Part shown: piece after piece, positions 23,474-31,361 of the stretch
Position numbering within the stretch: the first letter of the stretch is position 1
How the letters are laid out: every line of letters begins with the position of its first letter
Source: an uncultured Actinomycetes bacterium
GTDB taxonomy: Bacteria > Actinomycetota > Actinomycetes > S36-B12 > CAIYMF01
Direction of reading: 5' to 3'
NCBI GenBank assembly: GCA_903918645.1
Contig: CAIXFH010000207.1
Coordinates: 1-32,643 of the forward strand
Length of the DNA: 32,643 nt
Program-made: the position numbers and the translations under genes
The notes under the pieces: model-generated
Databases searched by the model: none
Seen by the model: only the letters and a program-made list of their open reading frames with translations
What the model was told of the DNA's origin: nothing

Positions 23474-26254
23474 TTGGCTGCGGGAACGACAGCGAATGAG
23501 CTGATCAGTTCTGCGGGCAACCGCGGCGCCAGCAGCTCAGTACGCTCTCTCCAGTTGCTCTCGGTGCTGTCTTTAGCGACCTGCGTGGGAGCCCTATTCG
23601 TTGTTGCCGACAACACGTCCTTGGTCCTCGGACAGTTGCTACTTGCCGTGGCCATGCTCGTCACCGGCGCTGCTGGCTACCTCGCTTTCTCTGATCGCGC
23701 CAGACGAGAGCACGCGGCTGATCGAAGTTCTGCGTTTCGATGGCTGGCGCTGTGTTTTGTTGCCCTCTACGCGCTCCCAGGGCTGGGCCTGCTCATCGGT
23801 GTTGTGATGGGCGTGGCCGTGCGTCATGAAGTCGTCGAGGTTGCGCTGCTCGTCGCTGCACCGATCTACGTGATCGGGCTTACTCGGGTGCGCACCCACC
23901 TCACCATCAGCCCTTATGAGCGACGAATCGCAGTTATTGATGCGGCCATCGCGTTGCTGTGCTTCATCGCATTGTTTGCTCAGATCGGCCAGGACGAGTT
24001 CGCGATGTCGAACTATCCGGGGTTCTCGATCGCAGTCATGGGAGCCGAAGCTATCGGCGCAGCTGCCACGGTGTGGTTGGTGTCCCGTAACCGATTCTTC
24101 CCGATGCTGCCAGCTCGACAGTTGGCATTGTGGGTCTCGTGGGTGGTGCTTTTCCTGATCTCGGACGTCATTGCTCGGGAGATGGGCGATGCGCAAACTG
24201 GCTTTTCGCTCACCGTTGTAGTGGTTGGCACGTCGGTGGCTGGCTGGTGCGCGGTGGCCGCCGCTGCTCGGCCGGTCGACGAGATAGAGACCAAGTCAGA
24301 TGCGCGAATTCGTTCCCGTGGGGCTCGGCTTGCGCCCCTCGTTGCCCCGTTCATCACGGTGACCGTATTCGTGATTGCCGTCATATCCGGATCCCCCATC
24401 AGCACCTTGGCAAGCGTGTGCGGTCTGCTGGCGTTGGGGTTGATCATCGGTCTTCTCGTTGTGCTTCGCGACTTGTCGGGCAGCGAATATGAGGAACTGG
24501 CAAGCGGATCTGCCCGCAGGGTCCTTACCGGCAGCGCTGGAAAGCCTTGGTTTCAGGCACTTGTTCGCGATTTCAGAGATGTTGTCACTGTCGTTGATGT
24601 TCGAGGCACGGTGGTGTATCAAACTCCATCGGTCACTCGAGTGTTGGGTCACTCGGCAGATCACTGGATCGCCTCCCCTGTGTTAGACCTTGTTCGCGAA
24701 GACCAACGCACAGCCCTTTCCGCGGCGATGAGCGCGGTCGCGCGCAATCCAGTAAGTCCGCTGGTTCTTGAACTTTCGCTGGTCTCTGGCACTTCTGGAT
24801 TCGTGGCCACCGAGACAACGATCACGAGCCTCATCGACGAGTTGGGGCCACTGTCTGGCTACGTGCTCACGTCTCGTGACCTCACTGACCGTGGCGATGT
24901 GTACCAGCGGCTTGCCGCGCAGGCAGCCACTGATCTGCTTACCGGTCTGACAAATCGCACGTCCCTTCGACGACAAACCCACGACGCTCTCGCGGCGTCC
25001 GCGCTGGGCCAAGTGGCGGTTATCAGTTTGGATCTGGACGGATTTCGATCGATCAACGACTCACTTGGACATAGCGCTGGCGACGACCTGCTCAAGTTGG
25101 CTGCCCAGGCGCTCCTGCGTTCGGTGCGGCCGTGGGATGTGGTGGCCCGTACCGGTGGCGACGAGTTCGCGATCTTGGTCATCGGAGACGACGCCGAACA
25201 GTCGGTGAGCCGGGTGATGGAGCGGGTAGGGCGCCAACTGCGCAGTTTGCTTTTGCCAGATGGAAGTGTGTCGCGTCTGTCAGCTAGCGCTGGCTATGCC
25301 ATCAACGATCGGGATTCAGATACTGCGGAGGAGCTGCTGCGCAATGCCGACCTCGCGCTCGCGCGAGCCCGCACGTCGCCGCACTTGGCTTTGCTCCGCT
25401 TCGAGTATCAAATGCACGAGGCGTTACTCACCCGCGTCAAGATCGAGAATGAGCTTCGTCGCGCGCTGGATGAGCATCAGTTCGTCCTGCACTATCAGCC
25501 GATTGTGTGGCTTCCCTCGCGTCGCATCGTTGGGGCCGAAGCATTGCTGCGCTGGCGTCATCCCGAGCGCGGCCTGATCTCCGCGGCCGAATTCATTGAC
25601 CTCATCGAAGATGTTGGGCTTGGCCCGGAAGTTCGCACGTGGGTGGTCGAACGGGCTGCAGCAGCGTTGGCCGCTGTGATGCAGGAGCACTCCTATGACG
25701 AGTTGTTCAAACTCGGCTTCAACGTCTCTGGTGATCAACTCGATGCGGGCTTGATTGAAGTGGTTCGCGCGGCACTGGAACGCTCTGGGGCACCGGCGGA
25801 TCGCTTCGTTATTGAGGTGACCGAGACTTCTCTTGCTGTCGCGGAGTCAGCTGGGCCGGTGATCCAGGCACTGCGGGATATGGGTCTGCGCGTCGGTGTC
25901 GACGACTTTGGCGTCGGCTATTCCTCGCTCAACTACCTTTCCGAGCTTCCGGTCGACTACATCAAGGTCGACCGCTCATTCGTCACCGGAATCGACTCCG
26001 ATGTCTCAAAGGCCAGACTCACTGACGCCATCCTCGGTTTGGGCGAGGCGTTGTCCTTGCAGACGATCGTCGAGGGAGTCGAGAGCGAAGCAGAACTCAA
26101 GGTGCTGTACGACTCGGGTTGTCGGTACGCACAAGGTTGGCTGTTCGCCAAAGCCCTTCCACTGGTTGAGGTCATGGACGCAATGAACATGCAGGCGATC
26201 AACTTGCATCTTGATCCTGCGCAACCCCCGGGCGCTCGCGCAGTTATTGCCTAG
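23474..26254 (+). CDS. Membrane PAS-GGDEF-EAL cyclic-di-GMP protein
   Basis: The TTG at 23474 is preferred because GGGGAGGG lies about 9 nt upstream; it gives 926 aa, and a TTG at 23384 is the alternative. About the first 340 residues form eight to ten membrane helices. A PAS-like domain follows (ALVRDFRDVVTVVDVRGTVVYQTPSVTRVLG, about 361-470). The GGDEF domain has LDLDGFRSINDSLGHSAGDDLL, an inhibitory I-site RPWD (RxxD) and an intact GGDEF (561-565). The EAL domain has YQPIV, EALLRWRHPE (EAL 689-691), FNVSGDQL, VDDFGVGYSSLNYL and YIKVDRSF. Both halves look catalytically complete, so it could both make and break cyclic-di-GMP, set by a membrane or PAS signal. It sits alone between hflX and a GNAT gene. 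Confidence 0.92.
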   Translation: MAAGTTANELISSAGNRGASSSVRSLQLLSVLSLATCVGALFVVADNTSLVLGQLLLAVAMLVTGAAGYLAFSDRARREHAADRSSAFRWLALCFVALYALPGLGLLIGVVMGVAVRHEVVEVALLVAAPIYVIGLTRVRTHLTISPYERRIAVIDAAIALLCFIALFAQIGQDEFAMSNYPGFSIAVMGAEAIGAAATVWLVSRNRFFPMLPARQLALWVSWVVLFLISDVIAREMGDAQTGFSLTVVVVGTSVAGWCAVAAAARPVDEIETKSDARIRSRGARLAPLVAPFITVTVFVIAVISGSPISTLASVCGLLALGLIIGLLVVLRDLSGSEYEELASGSARRVLTGSAGKPWFQALVRDFRDVVTVVDVRGTVVYQTPSVTRVLGHSADHWIASPVLDLVREDQRTALSAAMSAVARNPVSPLVLELSLVSGTSGFVATETTITSLIDELGPLSGYVLTSRDLTDRGDVYQRLAAQAATDLLTGLTNRTSLRRQTHDALAASALGQVAVISLDLDGFRSINDSLGHSAGDDLLKLAAQALLRSVRPWDVVARTGGDEFAILVIGDDAEQSVSRVMERVGRQLRSLLLPDGSVSRLSASAGYAINDRDSDTAEELLRNADLALARARTSPHLALLRFEYQMHEALLTRVKIENELRRALDEHQFVLHYQPIVWLPSRRIVGAEALLRWRHPERGLISAAEFIDLIEDVGLGPEVRTWVVERAAAALAAVMQEHSYDELFKLGFNVSGDQLDAGLIEVVRAALERSGAPADRFVIEVTETSLAVAESAGPVIQALRDMGLRVGVDDFGVGYSSLNYLSELPVDYIKVDRSFVTGIDSDVSKARLTDAILGLGEALSLQTIVEGVESEAELKVLYDSGCRYAQGWLFAKALPLVEVMDAMNMQAINLHLDPAQPPGARAVIA

Positions 26255-26342
26255 CCGTCATCGGCCCTGTCGATCCTGCTCCGTCGAGCTCCTCGCGGGC
26301 GCCGGATCGAGGTGCGCGAGATGCGATGCCTCATCAAGTCGC

Positions 26343-26348
26343 TAACGT
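26343..26348 (+). promoter_or_regulatory. -10 hexamer of a leaderless promoter
   Basis: TAACGT lies 7 nt before the ATG at 26356. The same hexamer appears as the proposed -10 of lexA. Confidence 0.5.
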
Positions 26349-26355
26349 AGCAATC

Positions 26356-26904
26356 ATGCGACTCCCGATCCGTACTGAGCGACTCGTGCTGCGGCCCCTC
26401 CGCGCCGAGGACATCGCGGCGCATCACCGAATGTTCAGCGATCCGGACGTCGTGCGCTATCTCTACGAGGACGTGTTGGATCTCGAGGCCGCAACTGCTC
26501 ATTTGCAGAGTCGGTTGAGTGTCGAAGTTCCTGCTGAGGGTCAGTGGCTCAATCTGGCGGTGGAGTGTGACGGCGACCTCATCGGCGAGGTCGGTGCCCG
26601 CGTGGTCAGCCAAGAACACCGGCAGTGTGAGATCGGATACGGGTTCGCACCGGAAGCCGGGGGCCAAGGGTTCGCCACTGAAGCAGCGTCAGCGATAGTC
26701 ACACTGTGTTTTGACGAGTTCGGGGCACATCGGGTCGTGGGTCGTATTGACGCCCGGCACCACAAGTCGGCGCGGGTGCTTGAGCGCCTGGGTATGCGCC
26801 GCGAAGCTCACCTCCGCGAGAACGAGTTCATCAAAGGCGAGTGGATCGATGAGATGGTGTACGCGATCACCGAGGGGGAGCCACGGCCAGCCATCCAGGG
26901 TTAG
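26356..26904 (+). CDS. GNAT-family N-acetyltransferase (RimJ/RimL type)
   Basis: The ATG at 26356 begins MRLPIRTERLVLRPLRAEDI, the standard start of RimJ/RimL-like acetyltransferases, and gives 182 aa; a start at 26326 would add ten unlikely residues. Motif A is recognisable as CEIGYGFAPEAGGQGFATEAASAIV, followed by HRVVGRIDARHHKSARVLERLGMRREAHLRENEFIKGEW. These enzymes move acetyl from acetyl-CoA to an amine on proteins, amino acids or small molecules; the acceptor cannot be predicted. It is not obviously linked to its neighbours. Confidence 0.88.
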   Translation: MRLPIRTERLVLRPLRAEDIAAHHRMFSDPDVVRYLYEDVLDLEAATAHLQSRLSVEVPAEGQWLNLAVECDGDLIGEVGARVVSQEHRQCEIGYGFAPEAGGQGFATEAASAIVTLCFDEFGAHRVVGRIDARHHKSARVLERLGMRREAHLRENEFIKGEWIDEMVYAITEGEPRPAIQG

Positions 26905-26914
26905 TGACTAGGGC

Positions 26915-26992
26915 ATGGTCAACGTCGACTTCCTTGCTGCGGTGGACGCCGTGCGTGGACTTGATCGAGACACTGGTTGGATCACCTCGTGA
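26915..26992 (+). CDS. Possible 25-aa small ORF coupled to dinG
   Basis: An ATG at 26915 opens a 25-codon frame (MVNVDFLAAVDAVRGLDRDT, then GWITS) that ends in a TGA overlapping the dinG GTG as GTGA. The overlap is the typical arrangement for translational coupling. TAGTGA stands 7 nt before the ATG, close to the leaderless pattern seen elsewhere but lacking the final T. No function is recognised, and it could be chance. Confidence 0.35.
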   Translation: MVNVDFLAAVDAVRGLDRDTGWITS

Positions 26993-29232
26993 CAACTGAT
27001 TCGAGCCCTCCGGACGAGCCACAGGTGCCGGCCGTCGAACCAGTCGTCGAACTCGCCGCCGAACCGGGGGTCGAAGAGGCCAACCGTCGAGGATCCGCTT
27101 CAGCTGGGAAGCGGGTGCCGAAGAGGGCCGCGGCATCGACCGCGCCGACTGTGGCTGAGGCACTCGGCGTGGCTGTCGGGGCTCTCGGCGGGGAAGACCG
27201 ACCAGGTCAGTTGCAGATGTCGCAGGCAGTCGCGTCCGCGATGGCTGGTTCAGGTCATCTGTTGGTCCAAGCAGGCACGGGTACGGGCAAGTCGCTCGCA
27301 TATCTGGTCCCCGCGGTATTGCATGCCACCTCGCCAGAGCGGCGGGTGATCGTTGCTACCGCTACCTTGGCGTTGCAGCATCAACTCATCTCGCGTGATC
27401 TACCCCGAGTTGCTGATTCGCTCGAGCCACTTCTGGGCCGGCGTCCGACTTACGCGGTGCTCAAGGGACGTCACAACTACGTGTGTCTTGACCGGTTGAA
27501 TCGTGGCGCCGCCGAGCATGAAGATGATGACTCCGAAGCGTTGTTCTCTGCGCCCACGAGCGTTTTGGGTAAGCAGGCCAAGGAGTTACGAGCCTGGGTA
27601 GATGACACCGACACTGGCGATCGTGACGATCTTCCGTTCTCGATCGATGGTCGCGTGTGGCGTGGGGTGTCGGTATCGGGCCGCGAATGCGTGGGTGCCG
27701 CAAAGTGTGTGTACGGCGAGGAGTGCTTCGCCGAGAAGGCACGCGATCGAGCGATCGCATCGCAGATCATTGTCACCAATCACGCCATGCTCGCTATTCA
27801 CACGCTCGACAACGTTCCACTGCTACCTGAGCACGATGCCGTGGTGATCGACGAAGGCCACGAACTCGTGGACCGCGCCACGGCCGCTGTCAGCAGTGAA
27901 CTGTCGTCAGCCGTGATCGAACGCGCGGTCTCACGTACGCGCCGACTGGTCGATGCTGACCTCGCCGACCGACTCGAATCCTCAGCTGAGGCCTTTGAGA
28001 TCGAGATGTCGTCGCGGGCTGAGGGACTCAACGGGCCACTGCGGATCGACAAGGTCGAAGGTGGCCTGCTGCTCGCACTGGCCTCGGTGCGCGACACCAC
28101 GCACGCGGCCATCACAGCCCTGGCCAGTGATGCTGGTAACAAGGACGATCCCGAGGCGCTTACCGCAGCCACTCGGGCCCGTGGCTTGCTGGGCGAGATT
28201 CATGATGTCGCTGGTGCGCTGCTTTCCCTGGGGGAGGGAGATGTTGCCTGGCTCGATCCAGGCGATCGCCGAGCGCCCATGCTGCGGTTGGCCCCACTGA
28301 GCGTTGCTGGTTTGTTGCGCTCGGAATTATTTGACCAGTCACGGGTTGTGGTCACGTCTGCCACCCTTCAACTCGGCGGTGCCTTTGAGCCCTTGGCCCG
28401 CTCTTTTGGCTTACCTGTCGACGGCTCGTCGTCGGCAGCAGGCGCGTGGACCGGGCTCGATGTGGGATCGCCGTTTAACCATGCGCAGCAAGGGATTCTC
28501 TATGTCGCGGCGTCGGTGCCACCACCTGGGCGCGAAGGCACTGATACCGCCGCGATGGACGAACTCGCGGATCTGATTGCAGCAGCAGGTGGCCGAACTC
28601 TGGCGCTGTTCTCATCGTGGCGCGGGGTCGAACGAGCGGCTGAGCACCTGGCGCAGATCTTGCCCGATCGGTTGCTTGACCGTGGGATCGTGCCCCCTGA
28701 TGTTGAGGTGCTCGTCCAAAAGCGCGGCGATTCGGTCGCTGACTTGGTCTCGCGCTTTTGCGACTCGCCCCGTTCAGTACTGCTGGGAACGCTCTCGCTG
28801 TGGCAAGGCGTCGACGTTCCGGGCGCTGCCTGCCACCTTGTGGTGATCGATCGCATTCCGTTCCCACGACCCGACGACCCGCTCATCGCGGCGCGATCCC
28901 GACACGCGGAAGAGCATGGTGGCAATGGGTTTACGGCGGTGTCGGTCCCTCGTGCGGCGTTGTTGCTCGCCCAAGGTGTCGGCCGTCTGATCCGATCGTC
29001 TAGCGATCGTGGAGTGGTAGCGGTACTTGACCCGCGGCTTGCCACGGCGCGTTATGGCGACTATCTACGCCGGTCTCTGCCGCCCTTTTGGTTCACCACT
29101 GATGGCGCACTTGTACGCGAGAGCCTTACTCGCCTCGATGACTTAGCTACAGCGGATGAGAAGGCGTCGGGGAAGAAGCCATCGTCGAAGAAGTCCTTGG
29201 CCAAGAAGGCGTCGATTAAGAAACTCGACTAG
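26989..29232 (+). CDS. dinG: DinG-family ATP-dependent DNA helicase (XPD-like)
   Basis: This 747-aa superfamily 2 helicase of the DinG/XPD type unwinds DNA 5' to 3' and is linked to repair and R-loop removal. Walker A is QAGTGTGKSLAYLVPA (residues 94-109), Walker B is IDEGH (288-291 for DEGH), and motif VI is in LLLAQGVGRLIRSS. Four cysteines suited to a 4Fe-4S cluster lie at 166, 234, 240 and 246 (NYVCLDR, then SGRECVGAAKCVYGEECF). The GTG at 26989 overlaps a short upstream frame; a TTG at 26977 is the alternative start. The last 25 residues are Lys/Ser-rich (SGKKPSSKKSLAKKASIKK), a likely DNA-binding tail. It is convergent with lexA. Confidence 0.93.
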   Translation: MTTDSSPPDEPQVPAVEPVVELAAEPGVEEANRRGSASAGKRVPKRAAASTAPTVAEALGVAVGALGGEDRPGQLQMSQAVASAMAGSGHLLVQAGTGTGKSLAYLVPAVLHATSPERRVIVATATLALQHQLISRDLPRVADSLEPLLGRRPTYAVLKGRHNYVCLDRLNRGAAEHEDDDSEALFSAPTSVLGKQAKELRAWVDDTDTGDRDDLPFSIDGRVWRGVSVSGRECVGAAKCVYGEECFAEKARDRAIASQIIVTNHAMLAIHTLDNVPLLPEHDAVVIDEGHELVDRATAAVSSELSSAVIERAVSRTRRLVDADLADRLESSAEAFEIEMSSRAEGLNGPLRIDKVEGGLLLALASVRDTTHAAITALASDAGNKDDPEALTAATRARGLLGEIHDVAGALLSLGEGDVAWLDPGDRRAPMLRLAPLSVAGLLRSELFDQSRVVVTSATLQLGGAFEPLARSFGLPVDGSSSAAGAWTGLDVGSPFNHAQQGILYVAASVPPPGREGTDTAAMDELADLIAAAGGRTLALFSSWRGVERAAEHLAQILPDRLLDRGIVPPDVEVLVQKRGDSVADLVSRFCDSPRSVLLGTLSLWQGVDVPGAACHLVVIDRIPFPRPDDPLIAARSRHAEEHGGNGFTAVSVPRAALLLAQGVGRLIRSSSDRGVVAVLDPRLATARYGDYLRRSLPPFWFTTDGALVRESLTRLDDLATADEKASGKKPSSKKSLAKKASIKKLD

Positions 29233-29267
29233 GGCGCTCGGCTAGGGCAACCACCGCTTGGGCACCC

Positions 29268-29311
29268 AGAGTGCAGGCAGAGTGCAGGCAGAGTGCAGGC
29301 AGAGTGCAGGC
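29268..29311. repeat. 11-bp array downstream of dinG
   Basis: Four perfect copies of AGAGTGCAGGC run from 29268 to 29311, in the gap between dinG and the terminator hairpin. Confidence 0.93.
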
Positions 29312-29412
29312 GCAGGCTTCGGGGCGGCGGCGCGCGCCTGCTGGTGTGGGCCGGGTGGGCTGGGTGGGCTAGCGGCGAACCGCGCGCCGGTAGCACGTGG
29401 GTCACAAACGAA

Positions 29413-29454
29413 CTCGCTGTTGGGCACCGGGTTGATCCCGAGCCCAACAGCGAG
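29413..29454. terminator. Large hairpin between convergent dinG and lexA
   Basis: CTCGCTGTTGGGC (29413-29425) pairs perfectly with GCCCAACAGCGAG (29442-29454), and CGGG-ttgat-CCCG inside the loop forms a second stem. The 13-bp arms are the strongest inverted repeat seen in the window. It stands between two convergent genes and would serve both strands. There is no T-run on either side, so it may be an actinobacterial hairpin terminator or an mRNA 3'-end shield. Confidence 0.75.
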
Positions 29455-29500
29455 CGCGAAGTGCAGGTGTTTATGCCCGAGTTCAGCGGCGCAACGTCGA

Positions 29501-30214
29501 CTACAAGCGGCGAAGCACCGCCACAACCTTGCCCACGATGCGTGCGTTGTCACCATCGATTGGTGAGTAATTCGCATTGGCCGGCAGAAGGCGCACGTGC
29601 CCGTTCTTGCGCTGGAAGGTCTTGACGGTCGCTTCGTCATCGAGCATCGCTGCCACGATCTCGCCGTTGACGGCGTCTGGCTGACTGCGTACAACAACCC
29701 AGTCTCCGTCGCAGATCGCCGCTTCAATCATGGAGTCACCCACAACCTTGAGCAGGAACAACTCGCCATCGCCCACGATAGAACGTGGCAGCGGGAAGAC
29801 CTCTTCGATGGACTGCTCGGCCAGGATCGGTCCGCCAGCCGCAATGCGCCCGATCACGGGCACGTAAGCGGGCGCCGGCCGTGCGTCACCGCTGCCGGTT
29901 TGATCGACTTCGCTGGGCAGGACGACCTCCATGGCTCGTGGCAGCCGCGGGTCGCGCCTTATGTAGCCCTTCTTCTCGAGTGCCGCGAGTTGATGCGCGA
30001 CGCTGCTTGGGCTCGTGAGCCCTACTGCCTCACCGATTTCGCGCATTGACGGCGGGTAACCACGGGTCTCAATTGCGGTGCGAATCATGTCGAGGATGAT
30101 CCGCTGTCGAACGGTGAGCCCGTCCGCATCTGGAAGGCCCTCAGGTTCGGGAATTTCCACGATCTTTGGCCGACCGGCCTTGCGTCGTGGGGCGGGGGTT
30201 TCATCGATGGCCAT
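29501..30214 (-). CDS. lexA: LexA repressor
   Basis: This 237-aa protein is the SOS repressor. The ATG at 30214 has AGGAG 5 nt upstream. The winged helix is at about 34-97 ([17 protein letters not shown], then [24 protein letters not shown]). The cleavage bond Ala126-Gly127 lies in [13 protein letters not shown], and the self-cleavage residues are Ser161 (GDSMIEA) and Lys198 (EATVKTF), all intact. RecA filaments would trigger cleavage and release SOS genes. The N-terminus is about 30 residues longer than in E. coli LexA, as in other actinobacteria. A promoter with an SOS-like box lies about 300 bp upstream, beyond two tandem arrays, so the mRNA would have a long, repeat-made leader. Confidence 0.97.
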   Translation of the reverse strand: MAIDETPAPRRKAGRPKIVEIPEPEGLPDADGLTVRQRIILDMIRTAIETRGYPPSMREIGEAVGLTSPSSVAHQLAALEKKGYIRRDPRLPRAMEVVLPSEVDQTGSGDARPAPAYVPVIGRIAAGGPILAEQSIEEVFPLPRSIVGDGELFLLKVVGDSMIEAAICDGDWVVVRSQPDAVNGEIVAAMLDDEATVKTFQRKNGHVRLLPANANYSPIDGDNARIVGKVVAVLRRL

Positions 30215-30236
30215 GGTGCTCCTAGAAGGTCGGGCC

Positions 30237-30338
30237 GGAGTGGGACGAGTGGAGTCCGAGTGGAGTCCGAGTGGAGTGGAGTTGGAGTGGAGTGGAGTTG
30301 GAGTGGAGTTGGAGTGGAGTTGGAGTGGAGTTGGAGCG
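30237..30338. repeat. 11-bp GAGTGGAGTTG-type array in the lexA leader
   Basis: Units of 11 bp (GAGTGGAGTCC, then GAGTGGAGTTG), mixed with 5-6-bp GAGTG/GAGTTG pieces, fill about 100 bp just upstream of the lexA start. On the lexA mRNA this reads as a pyrimidine-rich run with CCAACTCCACT units. Confidence 0.9.
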
Positions 30339-30373
30339 AAGTACTGAGTTGTTACTGCTGGACTGCCGGGCTG

Positions 30374-30435
30374 CTGGACTGACTGACTGACTGGCTGACT
30401 GACTGGCTGGATGGCTGGATGGCTGGCTGGCTGAA
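30374..30435. repeat. 4-bp CTGA/CTGG microsatellite in the lexA leader
   Basis: A run of CTGA and CTGG tetranucleotides, with two GGAT interruptions, covers about 60 bp. Such arrays vary in length by slippage. It lies between the proposed lexA promoter and the gene. Confidence 0.85.
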
Positions 30436-30516
30436 CTTCGGTGTCTCACGACTGTCGGACCCCCCGAGCAGACTCGGTGTTGTTGAGGACGAGGTCCAGT
30501 CATTCGCTCGAGGCCT

Positions 30517-30546
30517 ACGTTAGCAAAGTTAGTACACCTGTATCAA
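30517..30546 (-). promoter_or_regulatory. Proposed lexA promoter
   Basis: On the minus strand TTGATA (30546-30541) and TAACGT (30522-30517) are spaced by 18 bp. Transcription would start near 30510, about 295 nt before the lexA ATG. An SOS-like box overlaps the -35 (30543-30558), and ACACCTGTA occurs twice, at 30534-30542 and 30547-30555. Confidence 0.5.
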
Positions 30547-30558
30547 ACACCTGTACGG
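30543..30558. promoter_or_regulatory. Degenerate LexA (SOS) box at the lexA promoter
   Basis: TCAAACACCTGTACGG matches TCGAAC-N4-GTTCGA, the known actinobacterial SOS box, at 9 of its 12 fixed positions and overlaps the proposed -35. The position fits self-repression by LexA. Confidence 0.45.
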
Positions 30559-30609
30559 AAATACTCGACATGGCGCGCCGCATCTGCTAGAAATCAGATA
30601 AGCGTTCGA

Positions 30610-30625
30610 TCGAACACCCGTACGA
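30610..30625. promoter_or_regulatory. LexA (SOS) box upstream of the LysM gene
   Basis: TCGAACACCCGTACGA matches TCGAAC-N4-GTTCGA with one mismatch. It lies about 145 bp before the LysM gene. In mycobacteria the LysM gene in this position (Rv2719c) is SOS-induced. A perfect palindrome GTTCGATCGAAC (30604-30615) overlaps its left half. Confidence 0.7.
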
Positions 30626-30767
30626 GTTCGCCTGTGTCGCTGGCAGCCCGCCCGCCAGCACCAGTTGGAACTAGCTAGCACGCACCACAAAGCACCACGT
30701 ACCAAGAACGCACTTTGGATGTAGTAGCAGGCGTAAATCGATTGCGGCACTTAGGGAGACGATCAGC

Positions 30768-31361
30768 ATGGCAACGATGACAGCACCAGTACCAGCACCT
30801 GTGCGAGTACCAGCACCTGTGCGAGTACCAGCACCTGTGCGGGTACCGGCACCGGCACTAGCGCTAGCACAAGCACGAGCCACCGCTAGGCCCACGGGCA
30901 CAACGATGGCGGCTCGCTCGAGCACCTCGCGGGCCAAGCCAGGCACGCCGGCGCGGCTAGCGACTCGCGCAGTTCACTCGGTGGGCTCGGCTGGCTCAAC
31001 TGGTCCGGCCAGCTCTGCTGGTTCGGCCAGCTCTGCTGGTTCGGCCGTACGCCTAACTCGACGTGGTCGGCGAGTCGTCCGCTTGGTCATTGTGGTTCTG
31101 GCGCTTCTGCTTGCATTCGCGGTGTCAGTGCTCGGTCACGTCGCTGCGTCTCAGGCTGGTTCAGCACCTGCCCTTCACGTCACCACCACGATCGTTGTGC
31201 AGCCTGGCGAGAACATGTGGAGCCTGGCGCGTCAGGTTGCTCCCGATGATGACCCGAGGTCGACTATCGAAAGAATTGTGAGTTTGAACGGACTCAGCGG
31301 GGCAACTGCCAGCACTATCTACCCAGGCGAGCAACTCGTTGTGCCGGTGGCCGCGTCCTAA
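30768..31361 (+). CDS. LysM-domain membrane protein, Rv2719c/ChiZ-like, SOS-linked
   Basis: This 197-aa protein has a repeat-rich N-terminus (APVRVP units, then Ser/Ala/Gly units), one membrane helix (about 103-124) and a C-terminal LysM domain (about 141-193: TIVVQPGENMWSLARQVAP, then IVSLNGLSGATASTIYPGEQLVVP), which binds peptidoglycan outside the cell. AGGGAG lies about 10 nt before the ATG at 30768. Its place between divergent lexA and nrdR is that of Rv2719c (ChiZ) in M. tuberculosis, an SOS-induced protein that delays cell division, and DivS plays this part in Corynebacterium. The near-consensus SOS box upstream supports the same role here. The long N-terminal repeats seem specific to this organism. 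Confidence 0.85.
   Translation: MATMTAPVPAPVRVPAPVRVPAPVRVPAPALALAQARATARPTGTTMAARSSTSRAKPGTPARLATRAVHSVGSAGSTGPASSAGSASSAGSAVRLTRRGRRVVRLVIVVLALLLAFAVSVLGHVAASQAGSAPALHVTTTIVVQPGENMWSLARQVAPDDDPRSTIERIVSLNGLSGATASTIYPGEQLVVPVAAS
30791..30844. repeat. 18-bp in-frame array in the LysM gene
   Basis: Three copies of ACCAGCACCTGTGCGAGT (the last with one change) encode PAPVRV repeats in the cytosolic N-terminus. The unit is a multiple of three. Confidence 0.93.
31002..31046. repeat. Second 18-bp in-frame array in the LysM gene
   Basis: Two and a half copies of GGTTCGGCCAGCTCTGCT encode GSASSA repeats just before the membrane helix. It is unrelated in sequence to the array at 30791. Confidence 0.88.

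Noticed and set aside
29242-29727. 161-codon minus-strand frame downstream of lexA
   Set aside because: It overlaps the lexA end in another frame and is built from the 11-bp array and the terminator hairpin.
30237-30435. CRISPR array upstream of lexA
   Set aside because: Units are 4-11 bp with no spacers, and no cas genes lie nearby; these are simple tandem repeats.
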